From positions 1,240,001-1,304,000 of the forward strand of contig OY723244.1 in NCBI GenBank assembly GCA_963210315.1: a stretch of 64,000 bases of DNA. The letters are read 5' to 3'. Positions 9,113-18,512 of the stretch are shown here, in pieces. Position numbers and translations under genes: made by a program. Within the stretch, counting starts at the first letter, position 1; each line of letters starts with the position of its first letter. Under the pieces are notes generated by a model that saw nothing but the letters and a program-made list of their open reading frames with translations, was not told where the DNA came from and made no database searches. This DNA comes from Rhynchopus euleeides (Eukaryota > Euglenozoa > Diplonemea > Diplonemida > Diplonemidae).

Positions 9113-10231
9113 GTGGATGTGACTGTTCGTCATGCTGCGACCGGGGACAGTTGTGTCGTCAGTTTTCCAGAAGAAGGGACCGTGGTCGGGCTGAAGGCGG
9201 ATGCGCTCAACGAGATGTTTCCGGGTTCTATCAACACAGACCGTGAGGCTGCGTGCGTGGCAGCACACATCGAAGGGTGTGAGGAGGAGCTGGACGATGC
9301 ACAGCGTGTTGCCGACACGGGTCTGGAGGACGGGGGTGCTGTCAAGCTCGTTCCACGCTTGCCCAATATCAAGGTTCCCGCAGTCTACGCGCGGCACGGC
9401 GACTACATGCAGTGCGTCACACTGTCGAGGTGTGGGACGCTGTGCACAGTGGCTGACGAGAAAGGACACATCACTGTGTTTGACACCGTCACCGCTGATG
9501 TGGTGGCGGACTTCTCACACGTCGATTGTCCTGTTCATTGGACGACATTCTCTGTCTGTGGGACGTGGTTGGCAATGTCCTCGGAGTACGGCGCCATCTG
9601 CGTGTGGCTGACATCAACCTGGGAGCAGGTCTGCATCCTGCCCCGCACCGATGTGTGGAGTGCAGCGTGGACACACTGCGGACGTCTGGTGTGCGGAGAA
9701 CTCAGCGGCAATTTGCGTGTATGGGACTTGAAGGGCACGCCGAGTGCCACAGTGCTGGAGGGTCACAGCTTGACTGTTCGCAGCATTGCTGTGTCGGGCA
9801 CGAGGATCTTCAGCGCGTCACTTGACAATAGGATCCGTGTGTGGGACATCAGCACCCTCTCACACACACACACCCTGGGTGACCACACTGAGGCTGTTGG
9901 CACCATCGCCCTGACTCAGGACGAGCAGCACCTGGTGTCGTGCTCTGAGGACAAGACACTCAAAGTGTGGTGCACAACCTCCCTCAGCTGCCTGCGTACT
10001 GTGCAAGTGGACGGCTATCCCGCCTCGCTTGCTGTGTCACAGCCAGGTGATGTCGTCGCGGTGGGGTTTCGGCACATTGGGACCACACTGTACCGCCTCA
10101 GCACAGGTGAGGGTATGGGGGATGTAGACTCATCGGGTTATGGTGTTGCCCTCAGCCCCTGCGGGAGGTGGGTCTTCACCACTCGCAGCGTGACTGTCAC
10201 TGTGTGTGCTGTGTCTTCCGTTTCACGCTGA
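9113..10231 (+). CDS. Ubl-WD40 copy C4: intact frame, ATG start lost
   Basis: Frame is open for 372 codons from the GTG aligned with the family's second codon region. In sister copy C10 the start reads CATGGACGGCCCC; here the same place reads CAGGGGCGGCCCC, so the ATG has become AGG and no other in-frame ATG lies upstream. The body is undamaged. Repeat 4 reads SASLDNRI (Ser-Ala instead of Ser-Gly, Leu before Asp), and repeat 5 has DDHTEAVGT and CSEDKTL. Either a recent pseudogene, a non-ATG start, or a spliced-in upstream exon supplies the start. Confidence 0.65.
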   Translation: MDVTVRHAATGDSCVVSFPEEGTVVGLKADALNEMFPGSINTDREAACVAAHIEGCEEELDDAQRVADTGLEDGGAVKLVPRLPNIKVPAVYARHGDYMQCVTLSRCGTLCTVADEKGHITVFDTVTADVVADFSHVDCPVHWTTFSVCGTWLAMSSEYGAICVWLTSTWEQVCILPRTDVWSAAWTHCGRLVCGELSGNLRVWDLKGTPSATVLEGHSLTVRSIAVSGTRIFSASLDNRIRVWDISTLSHTHTLGDHTEAVGTIALTQDEQHLVSCSEDKTLKVWCTTSLSCLRTVQVDGYPASLAVSQPGDVVAVGFRHIGTTLYRLSTGEGMGDVDSSGYGVALSPCGRWVFTTRSVTVTVCAVSSVSR

Positions 10232-10425
10232 GTGCAGTGTCTCTGACCCTGGTGTCCCCCTTCGTGTTGCCGTCTTGTTGCACCTGCTTGCTTTCTTTCC
10301 CCTGCAGCACAGCACTGTTTGGAGGCAGCAGTGGACGGTTGCATCTGAGATGAGAAGAGGGCAAATGGATTGACGCAGTCTCTCCTGGGGTTTTGTTGGA
10401 GTAGCGAAGACATGGGAAAGTGCCC
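10232..10425. other. 3' flank of C4 with a partial type-1 leader, cut by a mobile element
   Basis: GGTTGCATCTGAGATGAGAAG at about 10337 begins a type-1 leader, but the block is interrupted before its CTGCAG acceptor. The last ten bases, GAAAGTGCCC at 10416-10425, are the left copy of the target duplication of the element that follows. Confidence 0.5.
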
Positions 10426-11086
10426 AGGGCGTTCGCTACTGGGCGAAATTGGGCCAACTTCGCCTAAATATGTAAATGTTCGGATTTACTTCGCCCCAAC
10501 TTCGCCCAAGGGGGCGAAGTTGGATAAAAAAATTCTGGGCTCGGCCCCCACCCCCCGATGGGGGGTGGGTGGTGAAAGAGCCCACGGGATCACGAGCCTC
10601 AGGGGATGGGGAATGCTCGAAGAAGGAAGTGTCAGAAGGAGACCACAACTGCCTTCCCCAAAGGACGATGTATTGCTCCGCCCAGACCCCCCTGTGGCGT
10701 ATGTCTGGTGCCCAAGTCCTTTCAAGTTGCATGAATCTCTCCATCCGCAATGGACAGATGTTCACTACCGTGGCCTCCGGCGGCTGGGGGGCTCCGCCCC
10801 CCAGACCCCCCTGGCAGCCGAACTGTGTGGCACAGCGGTCCCTGCCGATCCACGCGTTTCGCTCATAAGCAAGGCTGTTAGTGTCTTCGGAGGTACTAAC
10901 AGCCTTGCCAGAAGTGCAGTGATCTGCCCTCTCAAGGAGAGGTAGCCAATGTGTACCTCCCGAGGGGGCGCGAAGCGCCCCCGAGGGGCGCCTCCCCGAC
11001 GGATAAAAAATTTTCCCGAATTCCCAAAACCCAAAATAAAACTTCGCCCACCCCACACGGGATCGGTGGGCGATAGCGAACGCCCT
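10426..11086. mobile_element. Short TIR element (MITE-like, probably Mutator-type), 661 bp
   Basis: Perfect 13-bp terminal inverted repeats: AGGGCGTTCGCTA at 10426-10438 and TAGCGAACGCCCT at 11074-11086. They are flanked by a perfect 10-bp direct repeat, GAAAGTGCCC, at 10416-10425 and 11087-11096. The subterminal parts are rich in TTCGCC and GGATAAAAAA words on opposite strands. A 13-bp perfect hairpin stem lies at 10870-10882 and 10895-10907. No transposase motif is visible, so it is probably non-autonomous. A 9-11 bp target duplication is typical of Mutator-like elements; that assignment is inference. Confidence 0.8.
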
Positions 11087-11543
11087 GAAAGTGCCCAGCA
11101 TTATTGCCCGAGTTTGCTGTTCTTGCCACTCCTGTTCTGCACACGACCTTCGCACGGAAAGTGTTGTTCAGATCAGCCTTCATCCCCCAAGTGGGTTTGT
11201 CTGTGTGTGTGGCATCATCAACGCAGCTGGAGGCAGCTGTGTGTTTGGATCTGAGATGACAAGGGTGTGGGGGGCACTGCGTCAATCCCTTCCGACGGCA
11301 TGCACACCCCTCTCCCCTGCAGGAGGCCCCCTCTGCCGCAGAGCAGACACACCACAGTGCTGCCGTGCACACCACACTCTGCGACAGGAGGGCAGTGCTG
11401 TTGTGTGTGCCACTTCGAGACATGCCGCCTTTGATCACATCCCCACCGTCACACTGCCTACCATCACACACACCGCCATGCCCTCCAGGAAGGCTTTGCA
11501 GTTTGTTCCTTAGCAAGTCGAAAGGGGACACGGAGCCAAACAC
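11087..11543 (+). promoter_or_regulatory. Type-2 leader upstream of C5
   Basis: Shared with the spacers before C12, C15 and, in part, C20 and C21. Landmarks are GGCATCATCAACGCAGCTGG, TTGGATCTGAGATGACAAGG, the acceptor-like CCCCTCTCCCCTGCAG at 11307-11322, and a second one CCCTCCAG at 11480-11487. It ends AAACACATGG at the C5 start. Confidence 0.45.
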
Positions 11544-11690
11544 ATGGATGTGACTGTCCGTCATGCAGGGACCAGTGACAGCTGCCTGCGTACTGCGCAA
11601 CTGGACAACGAACCCTACTCACTTGCTGTGTCAGCCAGGTGATGTTGTTGCAGTGGCGACTCCCTACAGTGACACCATCGCAAGCCCTAC
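11544..11690 (+). pseudogene. Ubl-WD40 fragment C5
   Basis: Only the first dozen codons (MDVTVRHAGTSDS) survive, joined directly to the end of WD repeat 5 and repeat 6 (CLRTAQLDNEPYSLAVS). The junction falls at CAGCTG, present both in GACAGCTGTGTC of the ubiquitin-like domain and in CTCAGCTGCCTG of repeat 5, which fits a deletion at microhomology. A further two-base loss in TGTGTCAGCCAGG breaks the frame. Confidence 0.75.
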
Positions 11691-12095
11691 TCTCAGCCCT
11701 CTCTGACACTGGGTGCTCCTCCGCGCCTCTAGTCAGCTCAGCGACCACCACCCCCTTGCATATGAGGCGCCACGCTGGGCACAACAGGGTTGCGCCATCA
11801 GGGAGATCAAGGGGTGGGGGGTTGGGCTCGCCCCCAGAGGGCAACACATCTCCTTACAAACGGGCGTTCCTTGCGGTGCGGGTTTGCGGGTTCGCACGAC
11901 GCAGGAAACTGTGGCGGCAAATCCCTTGCCAGGACCCGGTTTCAGCGGGATGGGGTAACGAAATCAGAATCATCTGTCGGTGCATCCCAACCACATCCCG
12001 CACGTCACACACAACACAGCCCAGGAAGGCGCAACGGCTGGTGTCAGCGCACATTGTGGCGGCGCAAGGGGAAGAGGGAATCACATTCAAAGAAC
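11691..12095. other. Spacer containing one arm of an inverted duplicate
   Basis: The stretch 11685-11877 occurs in reverse complement at about 53270-53470, while the sequence that follows (CGGGTTCGCAC to the C6 start) occurs in the same orientation before C18. An acceptor-like CACACAACACAGCCCAG ends near 12023. Confidence 0.5.
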
Positions 12096-12359
12096 ATGGA
12101 TGTGACTGTCCGTCATGCCGGGACGGGTGACAGCTGTGTCGTCGGTGTTCCGGAAGGCGGACCGTGGTCGGGCTGAAGGCGGATGCGCTCAACGAGATGT
12201 TTCCGGGTTCTATCAACAACGCAGACCGTGAGGCCGCCTGCGTGGCAGCACACATCGAAGGGTGTGAGGAGGAGCTGGACGATGCACAGCGTGTTGCCGA
12301 CACGGGTCTGGAGGACGGGGGTGCTCGCCGCAAGCTCGTCCCACGCTGGCCATCCACCG
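12096..12359 (+). pseudogene. Ubl-only fragment C6, frameshifted
   Basis: Starts at the ATG in AGAACATGG. One G is missing in GGAAGGC(G)GGACCG near 12160, shifting the frame. The remainder of the ubiquitin-like domain is readable in another frame, with ARRKLVPRW instead of AVKLVPRW. Similarity ends at about 12359, just after the ubiquitin-like domain. No WD repeats follow. Confidence 0.75.
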
Positions 12360-13336
12360 TCAACACTCCAAGCAGTGTTTCCTATGCCCTATATCAATCA
12401 GGCAGCCCTGCAGGCAACACCTGAGGGGCTGGCCCTGCCCCAGGGCTCCAGTCAGCAGCCACATCACCCAGGGCTGAGATGGGCAGGCCTGGGGGACCCG
12501 CTGTAGAAACGAACCCGTCCTTCCACATCCCAACGCTCTCCCACTTGTGTGTTCACATGTCATGCCTCAGTAGGTGCTTGCATCACACCCCACCTGGCCC
12601 TCACCCCACGAAGGGGAGTGACATATGCATGCCACACGCCTCCCACAGACTGGGCAGGCAGACAGTGTCAGTCCAGGATATCAGTGTATACTGTGTCACA
12701 GGTCACTGCCGAAGCAAGCAGGTGTGCGGTTGCCTCTGGGATGAGAAGAGAGGGCAAAAGGAGTGACGCAGTGCTCTGCAGTGCCCATCACCCCCACCCA
12801 CCCCTCGCTCACGAAGCTGCCCTCGCTACCCAATGCACAGCTGAGACAGGTGTTGGTTCAGAGTGTTGCCGGCACATCCCCGCTTCCTGCACCACCACCG
12901 ACACGTTGGGCCCTTTGTTCGCCTTCTCGAACGACGAGATGACGGTCTCCCCAGCCACACCACGCACACCGTCCAGAAGCGCCTCCTTCACGCTTGGCTT
13001 CATGGACGCCCACGACATGTCTACCTCCAGCTTCCCGTCCTCACGCAGCACCTGGGGCACGAGCCGGTCACGGATAGTGTCTTGCCGGAACTTCCTGAGC
13101 GAACTCTTTAACGGCCCGTACGGGTTACACTTTCGCTTCCACACAGAGTGCGGAGTCAACACTCAGCCGTTCCGCAGTCGCGTGTGCTGTTGCCATCATA
13201 ATTAGTTGTCGGGGGGGCGGGCCAAGCTTCACAATCCGATCCCACTTTGCCACGATCTTTGTCCACATCCCCACCATCGCACACTGCACACACCGCCACA
13301 CACTCCAGAAAACCTGAGCAGTTGGTAGTCAAAGTC
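12360..13336. other. Spacer before C7
   Basis: Contains TGTTCACATGTCATGCCTCAGTA and CACCCCACGAAGGGGAG near 12550-12620, also found before C20 and C21. A diverged type-1 leader follows at about 12720-12800. A possible antisense coding fragment lies at 12880-13162 (separate entry). An acceptor-like CACACACTCCAG lies about 26 bases before the C7 start. Confidence 0.4.
12880..13162 (-). pseudogene. Possible fragment of an unrecognised gene
   Basis: The minus frame from 13162 gives an amphipathic, charged sequence (NPYGPLKSSLRKFRQDTI, then EVDMSWASMKPSVKEAL, then TVISSFEKANKG) that looks more protein-like than its surroundings and is single copy here. It has no upstream leader like the other genes. 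It could be a remnant of a transposase or host gene. Function unknown. Confidence 0.3.
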
Positions 13337-14479
13337 ATGGAAGTGTCAGTCCGTCATGCCGGGACCGGTGACAGCTGTGTCGTCGGTGTTGCGGAAGGCG
13401 GGACCGTGGTCGGGCTGAAAGCGGATACGCTCAACGAGATGTTCCCGGGTTCTATCAACAACGCAGCCCGTGAGGCTGCATGCGTGGCAGCACACATCGA
13501 AGGGTGTGAGGAGGAGCTGGACGATGCACAGCGCGTTGCCGACACGGGTCTGGAGGACGGGGGTGCTGTCAAGCTCGTCCCACGCTGGCCCAACATCAAG
13601 GCTCCCGCTGTCTACAACACCCAGCATGGGGAGAGCACACAGTGCATCACACTGTCGAGGTGTGGGAAGCTTTGTGCTGTGGGTTGCTCCAACGGACATG
13701 TCACTGTGTTTGACACCGTCACCGCTGATGTGGTGGCGGACTTCACACACGGCGACATGGACATATCTTGCACACCCTTCTCTGTCTGTGGGACGTGGTT
13801 GGCGACGGGCTCTAAAGACGGCACCATCTGCGTGTGGCTGACATCGACCTGGGAGCAGGTCTGCATCCTTCACGACGACGACTGCAGCTACGGCGCGGAG
13901 GTGTGGAGTGCGGCGTGGACACACTGCGGACGTCTGGTGTCCGGAGACACATCATGCAAAGTGCGTGTGTGGGACTTGAAGGGCACACCGAGCCCCACAG
14001 TGCTGGAGGGTCACAGTCATGATGTTGTCAGCATTGCTGTGTCGGGCACGAGGATCTTCAGCGGGTCAGATGACAAGACGATCCGTGTGTGGGACATCAG
14101 CACCCTCACACACACACACACCCTGGATGGCCACACTGATTATGTGACTGGCCTGGCCCTGACTCAGGACGAGCAGCACCTGGTGTCGTGCTCCGATGAC
14201 CACTCTCTCAAGGTGTGGTGCACAACCTCCCTCAGCTGCCTGCGTACTGTGGATCTCGACAGGTATCCTTTCTCGCTTGCTGTGTCACAGACAGGTGATG
14301 TTGTTGCGGTAGATGTATTTTCCTCCACCAGGCTGTACCGCCTCAGCACAGGTGAGTGTCTGGGAGTGGTGGACTCAGAGGGTGAGGGGACTGCCCTCAG
14401 CGTCTGCGGGAGGTGGGTCTTCACGCCAGCAAACAAAACTTCTGTCACTGTGTGTGCTGTGTCTTCCGCTTCACTCTGA
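13337..14479 (+). CDS. Ubl-WD40 propeller protein, copy C7 (intact)
   Basis: 380 residues from the ATG in AGTCATGGAAG. The start is divergent (MEVSVRHAGT) and residue 26 region reads AEGGTVVGLKADTL. Repeat 2 loop is THGDMDISCTPF, repeat 3 carries an HDDDCSYGAEV insertion, repeat 4 is EGHSHDVVS with GSDDKT, and repeat 5 DGHTDYVTG with CSDDHSL. Ends SSASL. The 3' flank is of the type-2 leader kind. Confidence 0.85.
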   Translation: MEVSVRHAGTGDSCVVGVAEGGTVVGLKADTLNEMFPGSINNAAREAACVAAHIEGCEEELDDAQRVADTGLEDGGAVKLVPRWPNIKAPAVYNTQHGESTQCITLSRCGKLCAVGCSNGHVTVFDTVTADVVADFTHGDMDISCTPFSVCGTWLATGSKDGTICVWLTSTWEQVCILHDDDCSYGAEVWSAAWTHCGRLVSGDTSCKVRVWDLKGTPSPTVLEGHSHDVVSIAVSGTRIFSGSDDKTIRVWDISTLTHTHTLDGHTDYVTGLALTQDEQHLVSCSDDHSLKVWCTTSLSCLRTVDLDRYPFSLAVSQTGDVVAVDVFSSTRLYRLSTGECLGVVDSEGEGTALSVCGRWVFTPANKTSVTVCAVSSASL

Positions 14480-14692
14480 TTGCAGTGTCTCCTCACCATG
14501 TTCCCTGCCTTGCGTGTTTGCGGCATTTTGACCCGGGTTTGCTGTTCTTGCCACTCCTGTTCGGCACGCGACCTTCGCACGGAAAGTGTTGTTCAGACAG
14601 CCTTCATCCCCCAAGTGGGTTTGTCTGTGTGTTTGGATCTGAGATGACAAGGGTGTGGGGGGCACTGCGTCAATCCCTTCCGAATCCCTTCT
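14480..14692. other. 3' flank of C7 with truncated type-2 leader
   Basis: Matches the family 3' flank (GTTCCCTGCCTTGCGTGTTTGCGGCA) and the start of a type-2 leader, then breaks at about 14692 into the C8 fragment. Confidence 0.4.
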
Positions 14693-14981
14693 GGCGACAG
14701 GTCACTGAAGGTGTGGTGCATAACCTCCCTCAGCTGCCTGCGTACTGTGCAACTGGACAACGACCCCAGCTCACTTGCTGTCACAGCCAGGTGATGTTGT
14801 TGCAGTGGCGACTCCCTACAGAGGCACCATCGCACTGTACCGCCTCAGCACAGGTGCGTGTCTGGGGAAGGTGCGCTCACAGGGTCGTGTTGTTGTCCTC
14901 AGCCCCTGCGGGAGGTGGGTCTTCGTACCAACGAGCAACACTTGTGTCACTGTGAGTGCCGTGTCTTCCGTTTCACTCTGA
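14693..14981 (+). pseudogene. Ubl-WD40 C-terminal fragment C8
   Basis: Begins inside WD repeat 5 (GDRSLKVWCITSL) and continues through repeats 6-7 to a stop at 14981. It lacks the ubiquitin-like domain and repeats 1-4, and has a small deletion (CTGTCACAGCC for CTGTGTCACAGCC). The segment resembles the tail of C17 (GKVRSQGR), suggesting that both derive from one recent donor. Confidence 0.75.
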
Positions 14982-15398
14982 GTGCAAGTGTCTCGTGACC
15001 TGTTTCCCTGACTTGGGTATTTCCCGCTATTGGTGTTTCGCTTTGCCTCTGCATCGTTGCACTCTCTGACCCGAGCACTGTTTTAGAGCCAACCTGTGTG
15101 CGGTTGCATGTGGCTCTCTCTGCAGACTGCCCCACACCCCCTCCCCTCCCCCCCCCTCACGAAGCCCCATCCTCTGGCATCCCCACCACGACACACCCCT
15201 CCTCCCCAACCACCCCACACCACGCATGCTGGGTCCACTATATGCAGAAGGCCTCTGCCGAAAGATGTCCAAAACACAGGCCACAGCAGGTGGGATGCCT
15301 GTTTGAGACACACTGTCTTGGTCCCCCAACCCCACCGTCGCACACTGCACACACCGCCACACTCCCCAGGTGAGCACTGAAGGAAAACTTTCGACAAG
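14982..15398 (+). promoter_or_regulatory. Type-1 leader upstream of C9
   Basis: Shows the long form of the block: CTCTCTCTGCAG near 15113-15124, a C-rich tract, CTCACGAAGCCCCATCCTCT, CTGGGTCCACTATATGCAG, CTCTGCCGAAAGATGTCC, and finally CACACTCCCCAGGTGAGC at about 15358-15375, 24 bases before the ATG. The last string is both a good acceptor (CCCCAG) and a good donor (CAG/GTGAGC). Confidence 0.45.
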
Positions 15399-16636
15399 AT
15401 GGATGTGACTGTTCGTCATGCTGAGACCGGTGACAGCTGTGTCGTCTGTGTTCCGGAAGGCGGGACCGTGGTCGGGCTGAAGGCGGATGCGCTCAACGAG
15501 ATGTTCCCGGGTTCTATCAACAACGCATCCCGTGAGGCTGAGAACGTGGCAGCACACATCGAAGGGTGTGAGGAGGAGCTGGACGACGCACAGCGCGTTG
15601 CCGACACGGGTCTGGAGGACGGGGGTGCTGTCAAGCTCGTCCCACGCTGGCCCAACATCAAGGCTCCCGCAGTCTACACCACTGAGCATCGGGGCACACA
15701 GTACATCACACTGTCGAGGTGTGGGACGCTGTGTGCTGTGGGTTGCTCCAACGGACATGTCACTGTGTTTGACACCATCACCGCTGATGTGGTGGCGGAC
15801 TTAACACACGGCGACATGAACATATCTTGCACACCCTTCTCTGTCTGTGGGACGTGGTTGGCGACGGGCTCTTGCGACGGGACTATCTGCGTGTGGCTGA
15901 CATCGACCTGGGAGCAGGTCTGCATCCTTCACGACGACGACTGCAGCTACCGCGCGGAGGTGTGGAGTGCAGCGTGGACACACTGCGGACGTCTGGTGTC
16001 CGGAAACACATCATGCAAAGTGCGTGTGTGGGACTTGAAGGGCACACCGAGCGCCACAGTGCTGGAGGGTCACAGCGATACTGTTCACGGCCTTGTATTG
16101 CTGATTACTTCAAAGTGATAATGCGTCGGCGGGACTTGAAGGGCAAACCGAGTGCCACAGTGCTGGAGGGTCACAGCAATGCTCGCAGCATTGCTGTGTC
16201 GGGCACGAAGATCTTCAGCGGCAGCAGCCGTGTGTGGGACATCAGCACCCTCACACACACACACACCCTGGATGGCCACACTGACTCAGTCATGTGCATG
16301 GCCCTGACTCAGGACGAGCAGCACCTGGTGTCGTGCTCTCGCGACAGGTCACTCAAGGTGTGGTGCACAACCTCCCTCAGCTGCCTGCGTACTGTGAAAC
16401 TCGACAGGTTTCCCTTCTCGCTTACTGTGTCACAGACAGGTGATGTTGTTGCGGTAGATGTATCTTCCCCCACCACGTTCACCGACACCATGCTGTACCG
16501 CCTCGGCACAGGTGAGTGTCTAGCACAGGTGGATTCAGAGTGCCATGGTGTTGCCCTCAGCCCCTGCGGGAGGTGGGTCTTCACACCGCACCACCGTTCC
16601 ATCTCTGTGTGTGCTGTGTCTTCCGTTTCCCTCTGA
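15399..16636 (+). pseudogene. Ubl-WD40 copy C9, stop codon and frameshifts
   Basis: Frame is open from ATG 15399 through repeat 3, then ends at 16118 (LLITSK, stop). The stop lies in the extra linker seen in C13, C16, C18 and C20: here GTGATAATG replaces GTGAAAATG. Repeats 4-7 are readable in another frame to 16636, with further loss around GSSRVWD (the SDDKTI residues are deleted). Repeat 5 has DGHTDSVMC and CSRDRSL. Probably a pseudogene. Confidence 0.8.
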
Positions 16637-17027
16637 GAGCAGTGTCTCGTGACCCGAGACGCGATTATCGGTGCGGCACTCGGAAAGTGCCGCATTGCAG
16701 AGCCACCCATCTCAAATCTTATTATCCACAGGTGTGTTGGAGTGTGTTGGCGTGCGTTGTCGGCTCACTTCTCTGGAGTTCTGAGCGAAGGTAGCGAAGG
16801 TCTCCGTCCCCCCATTCCCCCGTGTTACCCGACACGCCTTGACGGCGGTTCACTTTGTGGCAAACGCACCATCCTCATGGAAGACGTTCAGGCAATGGAA
16901 GAAACTTGAAATGGGACCAATGACCCATGGCACACCCCATTCAGTCACCCCACACCCCCATCGTCAGAGCAGTGGGGCAGGTGTGTGCTTCGAGGAGACC
17001 TCGTAGAGCAAAGGCCGGCAGCCCCCC
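16637..17027. other. 3' flank of C9, duplicate of 7571-7970
   Basis: Near identical to the 3' flank of C3, including the palindromic GCGGCACTCGGAAAGTGCCGC. It ends in CAGCCCCCC (17019-17027), the left target duplication of the next element. Nothing coding recognised. Confidence 0.6.
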
Positions 17028-17894
17028 CAAGGCTGGCAGCAAATTTTTACTGCACTTTACTGCACTTTATTATACTGCATTTTACTGCATTTTATTGTAT
17101 TTTATTTTCCGGATTTTTGGATAAAGTGCATGGTCCTGAGTGGTGCCTTGGGCTTCGCATACGTACAGCTGGGAGGACCACTATGGACAGGCCAAATGCT
17201 GGAGTCACACCCACTTTACAGAGGTGCAGCCACGTCTGCAAGTTTGCGGACAGCCGCAAACCCGCAGAAGATGGCAAAAAGTACCGCTCCTGCACGGAGG
17301 TTCTCCTGAAGGTCACAGGGACGCACCAAGGCTCCGGCAGAGAATGCAGGCCGGGATGGATGTGCCCTGCCTATGTTGGGTCGGTGGGTTAGCAGGACCT
17401 GATCGGTGCGGCCTCCGCCTGGCTTCAGTCCTGCTTTGAGTGCTTTCAGTCCGCTCTGATGTCCAGCCTCCCCGAACGGGATGGTGAAGAACCCGTACGC
17501 CAGATCAGCTCAGCTGTACAACGTCCGAGGAAGGTGGACTGCCCACCGCACACCGCCGTGCTGGTCCGCCCTGCTGCGCCTGCGGTGCTGGGGTGCGCCT
17601 GCTGCCTGATTGGCCCCGGCGCTCGGAAGCAGCATCAAGCATGCCGAACAGCAGCAGGGCGGGCCTGGCGGGGGTACTGCCTTGGTGGCCTTGTGTTGGC
17701 CAGAGTGGGCGGATCAGGGTCCCCTGGCACGGCAGGTCAGCGTCCTGCCCACCGTCACGCCGAGCCACCCCTACAACACGCTCTCCTGCACTTTATTGCA
17801 CTTTACTGCATTTTACTGCACTTTACTGCATTTTATTGCACTTTATTTTATTTTATGTTTTTTATTTTTAAAATGCAGCATTTGTCCAGCCTTG
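17028..17894. mobile_element. Second TIR element (MITE-like), 867 bp
   Basis: Ends are CAAGGCTGG (17028-17036) and CCAGCCTTG (17886-17894), with a 9-bp target duplication CAGCCCCCC at 17019-17027 and 17895-17903. The paralogous locus near 7955-7970 carries the uninterrupted site CAGCCCCCCCTCCCAT, which proves insertion. Both ends are AT-rich and filled with tandem TGCACTTTAC / TGCATTTTAC units in direct orientation (about 17047-17105 and 17789-17860). The middle is GC-rich with no recognisable protein. Size of the duplication suggests Mutator-like or a similar superfamily. Confidence 0.8.
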
Positions 17895-18212
17895 CAGCCC
17901 CCCCTCCCATCCCCTCCCCCCCACACCTTTCCCAGTCTTAGTCAAAAAATAGTCAAGATGTGTGTGCACCAGGGCTTTCCCTAAATCGGCACCCGTCTCC
18001 CGAGATTTTCAAAATCTGCCTCCCCCCCCCTTTTTTTGCAGGCGAGTTGTCAAGGCAGGAATGGACACCCTACTTGACTAAAGTGGCTGTCAAAAAAATC
18101 TTCGGAATGGGCCTGGCACCTCGCACCACATGGTATGCGGGGATGTGAGTCCCTCAGGGAGCAGCGCCCCTGCCACAAGCAGAGCTGGATGGTATGGCTC
18201 GATGTATAGTTG
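17895..18212. other. Spacer before the tyrosine-recombinase retrotransposon
   Basis: Continues the C3-flank duplication for about 50 bases, then becomes unique, with a C10-T7 run near 18027-18040. No gene seen. Confidence 0.4.
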
Positions 18213-18475
18213 AAAGCGCCCTATCACTTCACAGCTACAACCGCTCTGATGAATTTCCTTTTGTTTGTTGCGTTGACGCTTCTACACACAAAACCCTGAA
18301 CTGATCACACCCTGAGCCTGATGAAGGGTGGGGTTAGTGTATAGAGCACGTTTGGTTGCAGCTGTGGTGGGGCGCTTTCCGCTCACACGAGTGTGCTTAA
18401 AAAGCGCCCTATCACTTCACAGCTACAACCGCTCTGATGAATTTCCTTTTGTTTGTTGCGTTGACGCTTCTACAC
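18213..18475. repeat. Terminal A-B-A repeat cluster of the retrotransposon
   Basis: Two identical-looking 75-base A blocks flank one 113-base B block. The shared junction word GCGTTGACGCTTCTACAC is the likely recombination site, because it is the only A sequence also kept at the far end. Confidence 0.8.
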
Positions 18476-18512
18476 CAGGACCCTCATCCGGAGGGACGTG
18501 TCCGTCTCGTTC

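Noticed and set aside
10436-11155. 239-codon minus frame within the 661-bp TIR element
   Set aside because: It runs across both TIRs and the target duplication, so it is not an element gene; no transposase motif.
17140-17780. Open frames in the middle of the 867-bp element as a transposase
   Set aside because: Short, overlapping and without DDE or zinc-finger motifs.
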